From the NCBI GenBank assembly GCA_016490735.1, contig JAEMWC010000267.1, positions 7,501 to 71,500 on the forward strand: DNA of 64,000 nt, given 5' to 3'. Positions 60,101-64,000 of the stretch are shown in pieces. The position numbers and the translations under genes were made by a program. The stretch's first letter is position 1. Each line of letters starts with the position of its first letter. The stretch comes from Pachyseris speciosa (taxonomy: Eukaryota; Cnidaria; Anthozoa; Scleractinia; Pachyseridae). The notes beneath the pieces are model-generated. The model saw only the letters and a list, made by a program, of their open reading frames with translations. It searched no databases and had not been told where the DNA came from.

Positions 60101-61870
60101 TCAGCTTAATCCGCCACAAAATTGCGAGGAAAGTTGCTCGAATTAAGCGATGCTATTTTAGCACACAAAAAGGTTGAGGTAATAAAATTACTGTTGCCTT
60201 GAGCTCAACATCCTACTCCAGTTCCGCTTCTCATAAAACGCGCGTTTTTGTGTTTGTAGAAATGTGTATTATTTCCGGCATGCATAAATCAAGGGAATAT
60301 TTTTTCACGGCTGATATCGGTTTTGCAGGCGGTTTTACTTCTCATGTTAGAAGGCTCTTAAAAGCAAACATTGTCTAAGAAATTTGATCAATGTTGTGCC
60401 TTAAATGTTTGGGCTTTGTTATTGTGCTTGACAAAAGAAAAACGTGAAATGCTCTGGAGACTTTCCAAAAAAATTATCGTATTTTTGGTCGCATCTACCC
60501 TAGGGGAAGGCCGTGGTATTTTGAAGTGATGCGGAAACCAATTTAATACAACTTTTAAGTCCCGGGTGTTAAGTTTTTCTATTTATGAGTAACTAAGTAA
60601 GAACTCTATTCAAGTGTCAATGTATTTAGCCCGAGTGGGCTAATTCACGGAACACCATACTAACTATATTTACAAGTTATCATTAAAAAGTATAGTAAAA
60701 ATGGAGTTTTTTTTAAATTTATTTTCATTTTTATTTCAATCAATTCGTTTTTTTTTTTAATTTGGTCGTTTGTTTGGTTGTACAGTTTCATGTTTGGAAT
60801 TTTATGCCAAACGTTATGCACTGGTCAGCGGATTCGCAAAATGCTTCACAGGAAAAAAAAGAGCTTGGCGCGGTTGTTCGAAATCCAGTAAACTTCGGTT
60901 GCACTTTCTAGCTTTTGGATGAAAGTTTCTTTGGCTGCTTTTTGCTTTTCATGATTGACATCCTCTAATCTAAAATTTTAAAGAATATCAACGTTTGTGG
61001 GTAGAGAAATAAACTCGTCGTTAATTTTAAATCTTAAATTTTGGTTAATCTGCTTTCGAACAACCGGGCCCAGGACAACAGAAACACTCCACTCGATCTG
61101 CTTAATTTAGTCGATTTGATTATTTGGAATAACACTGTTTAAGCTACTGATAATTGGTTATTTTAAGATGTAGATTCAAACGCGCCATTGAATTGTAATT
61201 TTTAAGTTATGTTTGGGCGTCTCCCGCGAAATTCTCAGTAGCGCTATGGAAGCAGGATGGCCGAGCAGTGAGGGCGCTGGATTTCAATGCAGCTGCCCCG
61301 GGTTCAGATCCCGTTCTGGCCGCTAGCTGATGTTGTTCTGGGTAGTCCCTGGTTCAAGTCCTCGGTCATCCTTGTAAATAGCCAACTGGTTTGCCTCCGG
61401 CCAGTTGGGATTCTTATCATGTTATGTTTCTTTGAATGATTTGTATTTCACATAGTTTGTATCATTAACCCTGGAAAGCCCCTCGTGGGCTTCTAACAAT
61501 AAAAACACAAGTTCTTTTGTTCTTTGTAGTAAATTTTGGTTTGCATGTACTATTTGATTGGTTAACATAGAACTCCTTTAGCTTTCATTATGTTTTTGGT
61601 AATTTTTTTTTAACAGGTCGCATAGTGTTTTGCATTTCCTTCTAACTCAAACATGCTTTATTTCTTGCTGTTTATATTTGTCTTTGGACACAACAAACTA
61701 ATCAGATGCTTTGTTTTGCTTTGTGTTTTGCAGTGATTCCTAAAGCTAACAGCGTGTTTACATTTGAGCTGGGAGAATTCTTGTTCACGATTCATGGAAA
61801 TCATTTTCGGTACCGTTCAAGTGAACGATCAGCTCGGAAATTCAAACGAAAACCTACAACAGACTTATGA
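41231..61870 (+). CDS. POP4: Ribonuclease P/MRP protein subunit POP4 (Rpp29), seven exons
   Basis: Nuclear protein that binds the RNA of RNase P (tRNA 5' processing) and RNase MRP (rRNA processing). Exons: 41231-41267, 44551-44612, 45254-45459, 47998-48072, 56306-56367, 56755-56856, 61734-61870; phases agree and give about 226 residues (human 220). Recognition: AKNFVTSFL, KEMSARNKK, YLPLHKLWEEYM, LVRADYHGCILT, SKCPSYIGATGILLQETKN, FKIITKDDKLK and FRYRSSERSARKFKRKP, in the same order as in human Rpp29, the last four forming its Sm-like barrel. The first exon (MVDNVNSSRVVE) is inferred from phase, a GTGTGT donor and position only. Introns of up to 8 kb are full of repeats. No disabling change was seen. 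Confidence 0.92.
41461..41568. mobile_element. 108-bp palindromic MITE
   Basis: CAGTTGCTCGAAGCATGGTT and AGCGC are mirrored by GCGCT and AACCATGCTTCGAGCAACT. It lies in POP4 intron 1. No coding capacity. Confidence 0.75.
41852..42144 (+). repeat. tRNA-headed SINE with L2-type tail and (TTA)n
   Basis: Head and body match the 32551-32850 copy. The tail TGTAAAGCGCC ... GGTGCTATATAAGTAATAAA resembles the 3' ends of L2/CR1-clade LINEs and V-type SINEs, which suggests mobilisation by such a LINE. Confidence 0.8.
42714..43728. mobile_element. piggyBac-type nonautonomous element, 1015 bp
   Basis: TTAA target duplications lie at 42710-42713 and 43729-43732. The ends are CCCATTGGCGCCC and GGGCGCCAATGGG (13 bp perfect). 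TTAA plus CCC ends are characteristic of piggyBac. No transposase frame was seen. It lies in POP4 intron 1. Confidence 0.85.
46590..46870 (+). repeat. Imperfect tandem segments in POP4 intron 3
   Basis: Three diverged copies of ACTAAAAGCCTTTTCAAAAG and CATCAAACATCATC-like blocks with unequal spacing. Confidence 0.4.
47030..47687. mobile_element. Foldback element, about 658 bp, arms about 160 bp
   Basis: The left arm (GGGGTGCACCTGTTGAAATC ... ATGATCAAAGTTTATTTTCT) is mirrored at about 47520-47690. The outer ends read TTAAGGGAGGCT and AGCCTCCTTAA, so a TTAA duplication is possible. It lies in POP4 intron 3. Confidence 0.75.
48225..48255 (+). other. G-rich tract with G-quadruplex potential
   Basis: GGGTGGGGGGTGGGGGAC is followed by a run of about ten G. 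At least four G-tracts of three or more are separated by 1-2 bases on the sense strand of POP4 intron 4. Confidence 0.6.
48281..48410 (+). repeat. Dispersed repeat, partner of 53073-53190
   Basis: Both copies have GGTTGATTGATTGATT/GGTTGATTGGTTGATT, TTTCATAAGTTA, TAACTTCTTTACAAGA and CAATGTGTTAA in the same order. Family unknown. Confidence 0.6.
48411..50490. other. POP4 intron 4, first part, nothing recognised
   Basis: Short frames on both strands (for example 49513-49767 minus and 49305-49520 plus) overlap each other and lack domain signatures. No tRNA-like or terminal-repeat structure was found. Confidence 0.4.
50492..51429. mobile_element. 938-bp foldback/MITE with about 320-bp inverted arms
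   Basis: The arms begin TATAGAGCGTTTTCAGTCAC and contain GTACTCGAGTTATTCGGCAA and AACATATGTTTCTTACTTTA in both orientations. The spacer (about 50810-51105) includes GGGGTTTTCACGTGACGTCA. TA may be the target duplication (mariner-like), not certain. Confidence 0.75.
51430..52990. other. POP4 intron 4, middle part, nothing recognised
   Basis: AT-rich; frames 51924-52211 and 52522-52839 show no domain. Confidence 0.35.
52993..53066 (+). repeat. 17-bp minisatellite, first short array
   Basis: Four or so units of AGGTGTCTGCCTAGTAG type. The same unit forms the longer array at 54226-54450. Confidence 0.8.
53073..53190 (+). repeat. Dispersed repeat, partner of 48281-48410
   Basis: See the partner; this copy is followed by AACTAGTTATCAACAGTTTG, a phrase that also occurs in similar form at about 52962, just before the first 17-bp array. 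Confidence 0.6.
53440..54110 (+). pseudogene. Unrecognised coiled-coil coding remnant (two or three frames)
   Basis: A frame from about 53450 reads LKQQIDEIDNQLKSVMNKEN and stops at the TGA at 53557. The next frame (from 53556) continues directly with NIQNAMQIIASLSLIDNKIK, later EVALLHKKVKEINNQLTKLQ, and ends in a Lys/Arg-rich tail at 53891. Twelve bases on, an ATG opens a third frame (53903) with ELYYEGISTLKKKQLPYIRD. Heptad-like Leu/Ile spacing suggests a coiled coil. I do not know the family. It lies in POP4 intron 4 between two 17-bp minisatellite arrays; it could be a retrocopy or an element's ORF. Confidence 0.4.
54226..54450 (+). repeat. 17-bp minisatellite, about 13 units
   Basis: Units of GAGGTGTCTGCTTAGGA / GAGGTGTTTGCCTAGTA, preceded by a C run at 54178-54193. 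Confidence 0.85.
54721..54853. mobile_element. 133-bp palindromic MITE
   Basis: AGCCTGTTCCAGGCTC is mirrored by GAGCCTGGAACAGGCT; inner arms are CAGATAT and GCGAGCG/CGCTCGC. Lies in POP4 intron 4. Confidence 0.75.
55091..55338. mobile_element. Inverted-repeat element, about 250 bp
   Basis: TAGCGACCTTCAGATC, ACTACGA and GAGTACGAGTACGA are mirrored by TCGTACTCGTACTCG and GATCTGAAGGTCGCTA. No coding capacity. Confidence 0.65.
55339..56187. other. POP4 intron 4, last part, nothing recognised
   Basis: No element or exon was found before the CCT repeat. Confidence 0.35.
56188..56209 (+). repeat. (CCT)n microsatellite
   Basis: Seven CCT units about 100 bases before POP4 exon 5; it may serve as distal polypyrimidine sequence. 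Confidence 0.7.
56857..60869. other. POP4 intron 6, mostly unassigned
   Basis: No exon was found. About 58900-59600 is enriched in TTTACGT/ACGTAAA words in both orientations, looking like a decayed inverted or tandem family. Short frames elsewhere overlap on both strands and show no domain. Confidence 0.4.
60870..61067. mobile_element. Short MITE with GGTTGTTCGAAA ends
   Basis: CGGTTGTTCGAAA at the left end is mirrored by TTTCGAACAACCG at the right end; the interior is AT-rich. Lies in POP4 intron 6. Confidence 0.55.
61252..61528 (+). repeat. tRNA-Leu-like SINE
   Basis: The head GCAGGATGGCCGAGCAGTGA with GCGCTGGATTTCAA and GGGTTCAGATCCCGTTC resembles tRNA-Leu. The body ends CCCTCGTGGGCTTCTAACAA and TAAAAACA. 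Lies in POP4 intron 6, 200 bases before the last exon. Confidence 0.75.
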
Positions 61871-63540
61871 AGAGTTGGCCCACAGTGCAGCGCATGGCGT
61901 GAATACTGAACGCGACGCAGTGGAACGAATGGTGTTTCAGAACTTTGTAAATGGTTGGCATTTATTCAAACTTGTTGTCAGCAGTCAGAGGCCAGCAGAG
62001 TGACCGTGAAGCAAGGAAGCCTAATCTATTCGTCTAAATTCATATGCTACTTTTCTTGATTGTCTCAGTTCTGAATTCTGATTGGTGATATGGCTTTACT
62101 TTGCTTCTCTGAGATTTCACGACAGCCATTTGAAAAACTCCATTACGTTTTAGTTACGACCAACTTGTACTGCTTCCTGTGAAATTCCTTGGTTTTCCAC
62201 CCGAAGCGCCACAGCTGAATACGAGGAAGGAAAGCAAGGTGAAGAGCAAAGACAAAACAACAACAACAACAACAACAACTATACTGCAAAAGCAAGAAAA
62301 CTGATGGGTCTTTTGCATGAATATTCCCTGCATTCCTGGTGCGTTCCTTCGCAAACTCTTATATGTGATACAGACCCAACAGTGTATGCTCAGCGCACAG
62401 AGTACACACAAATATACGTCAACTGCGGGATGCGGTCACCGATAATAGTGTACTATGATCAGTGAGGTGAATCAGTTAATATTCGGTGGATGTGGGTGTG
62501 TAAGGGCCCCTTTTTACAAAGATCGCAAGTTTTCTTCGCAGTTATTTAGATGGGAGCTTAACCAAATGAAACCTGTTGATAGAGACCAAGATTACAGATC
62601 TTCAGTCAGCAGTTTGAACAACCGTAAATCGCGTGATTACTGGTGTTTGGAACAGAGCAACTTCCCGCAAGCTTCCGCAAAACGTTGATTTTCGATGAGT
62701 TAACGATCAACACTCACTTGAAACTTTTCAGTTGCACTTCAGTTGATCTCTCGCTTGTAATTTTGAGGTCTGCAAGTTCCTGTGTTAAGCTTTTATTCAT
62801 TACTGGCGGAAAAGAGAATTAAATTTGACGATCACGCGATGTTTTTTCATACTGGCTACAACAACCGCAACAACAGCTCATTCTACCAGTGTCTATAGTA
62901 AAATTGCCTTCTGAAATTAAAAAAAAAAAACAATTTTAGGATTATTGTCTACTCACTGAATACCGAAAGAAGTTATACTAGTCGATTTTGCCAAGAAGTT
63001 AGTTCTAAAAATAAGTAAAAAGTATGAATACGATATTTAAATTTGAGTAATTTGAGAAAATGTGAAATGTAAAACTGAGGACATAAATAAAATTCAGTGA
63101 ACACTAGATTGTTTTAGTCATGTGCACCATCTTGGCGTCACGGCAAAAATGGACCTCGACATGTAATTTTGGTGATACTCGGTTTAATTATGCGAATTTA
63201 AACGATTTTTCAAACTTAGTTAAAATGCACCAAAATTATGTTGCTGAATTTAATCGTCGCGAAATTAACGTGACTCCACAAATTTAGTGATTTGAGTTAC
63301 ATTAATGTGTCGCCAGTATGAGATGGTGTATTGTTAAACCTATGTGTTCTGTTGATAGCCCACTATCTTTACCTCTAGTGACACCGAAGAGGATATAATC
63401 GCGCACTTAATACACTACTTTGAAATTACGACCTTGATATCCATCCCATGCAGTGCAGTAGTTCATTGGCCGGTTTCAGTTGCTTACGTTTGTGCCTCTA
63501 TCTCGTACACGCATGTTTCTTCCAATTCAATTCTTTATTT
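61871..63540. other. POP4 3' flank, no further gene seen
   Basis: It contains (CAA)n at about 62257-62281 and an A-run at 62919. No confident AATAAA was assigned. Frames at 62154-62411 (minus) and 62455-62688 (plus) lack recognisable features. Confidence 0.4.
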
Positions 63541-63680
63541 ATTCCGCACACTATGGCATTTAAATACAATTTATAAGGTAAAGAAATGACAATAATAAAG
63601 GAAAGGGCCGTGAACGAGGCAAGCTGCTCCTTGTATAACCAACCAGCGGCTGTGTTCTGATTGGCCATGCCACGCCATCA
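63540..63680 (-). repeat. Possible retroelement 3' end
   Basis: The minus strand reads GGCCAATCAGAACACAGCCG, later GGCCCTTTCCTTTATTATTG and GGAATAAATAAAGAATTGAA, resembling the 3' end of a LINE or processed transcript with a poly(A) signal. No coding sequence supports it. Confidence 0.3.
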
Positions 63681-64000
63681 AGCCTGTCATGCAGTAGTGG
63701 AAAGTCCAGTCCACTGAAACAGCAAGCGTTGCACATAACAGAAATGCATGATAGTCGATTGCGCTTGGCTCTCGTCTGCTGTTCAGTAGTGACCAATAGA
63801 ATCTCGAGCTAATTACAAACACGCACACGTATGTGTAGTGATGTAAGAAAAATGAGCAGCTATTCAGTACTAAATTGAATACCGTCATTAAAGTGCCTAA
63901 AAATAGAGCGATCTTTTAGATTCTGTACATTCTACCACATGAGCGCAGGCTCAAAATGCACAGCTTGTACACGGTTATGTTATAACCGACACGTGTCTGA

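Noticed and set aside
63571..63888. 105-codon minus-strand frame
   Set aside because: Overlaps another frame on the same strand, has no domain, and lies in probable retroelement 3' sequence.

Overview
This is animal nuclear DNA: introns with GT-AG boundaries, one-exon-at-a-time homology, abundant SINEs, MITEs and retroelements, and no operons. The families present (tRNA-headed repeats with hairpin tails, a LINE with a 2A-like NPGP motif, Penelope-like fragments, many TTAA/foldback MITEs) suggest a cnidarian, most likely a stony coral. That assignment rests on memory of such genomes and is an inference.

Three host genes lie on the + strand. (1) 4260-5656: the last two exons of an ABCC (MRP4-like) transporter; the rest must lie upstream of the window. 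(2) 7485-32124: a complete 18-exon gene for the glutamate-cysteine ligase catalytic subunit (GCLC), about 644 residues, the first and rate-limiting step of glutathione synthesis. (3) 41231-61870: a seven-exon gene for the RNase P/MRP protein POP4 (Rpp29), about 226 residues; its first exon is the least certain. ABCC proteins can export glutathione and its conjugates, so the first two genes are related in theme, but nothing here shows that they are co-regulated.

Most remaining sequence is mobile DNA. 1-4.2 kb: LINE and Penelope-like remnants. GCLC intron 7 (10489-25420, 14.9 kb) is the most remarkable stretch. It holds a 6.5-kb palindrome (arms 11160-14090 and 14651-17669) with a different MITE inserted in each arm, a 63-bp minisatellite of about 23 units (18013-19476), an intact Ty3/gypsy element with apparently identical 173-bp LTRs and a 5-bp target duplication (20110-25003), and an inverted duplicate of GCLC exon 4 with its 5' splice site and part of intron 4 (about 25050-25280).

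32-41 kb between GCLC and POP4: an L2-tailed SINE, a broken Ty3 element containing a MITE, LINE and other coding remnants, a tandem-plus-inverted cluster of tRNA-headed repeats bounded by one 14-bp target duplication, and a block with hammerhead-ribozyme-like motifs typical of Penelope-like elements. POP4 introns carry a piggyBac-type MITE, two foldback elements, 17-bp minisatellites and an unrecognised coiled-coil coding remnant. All calls come from reading the sequence and from remembered family features; no database or folding program was used.
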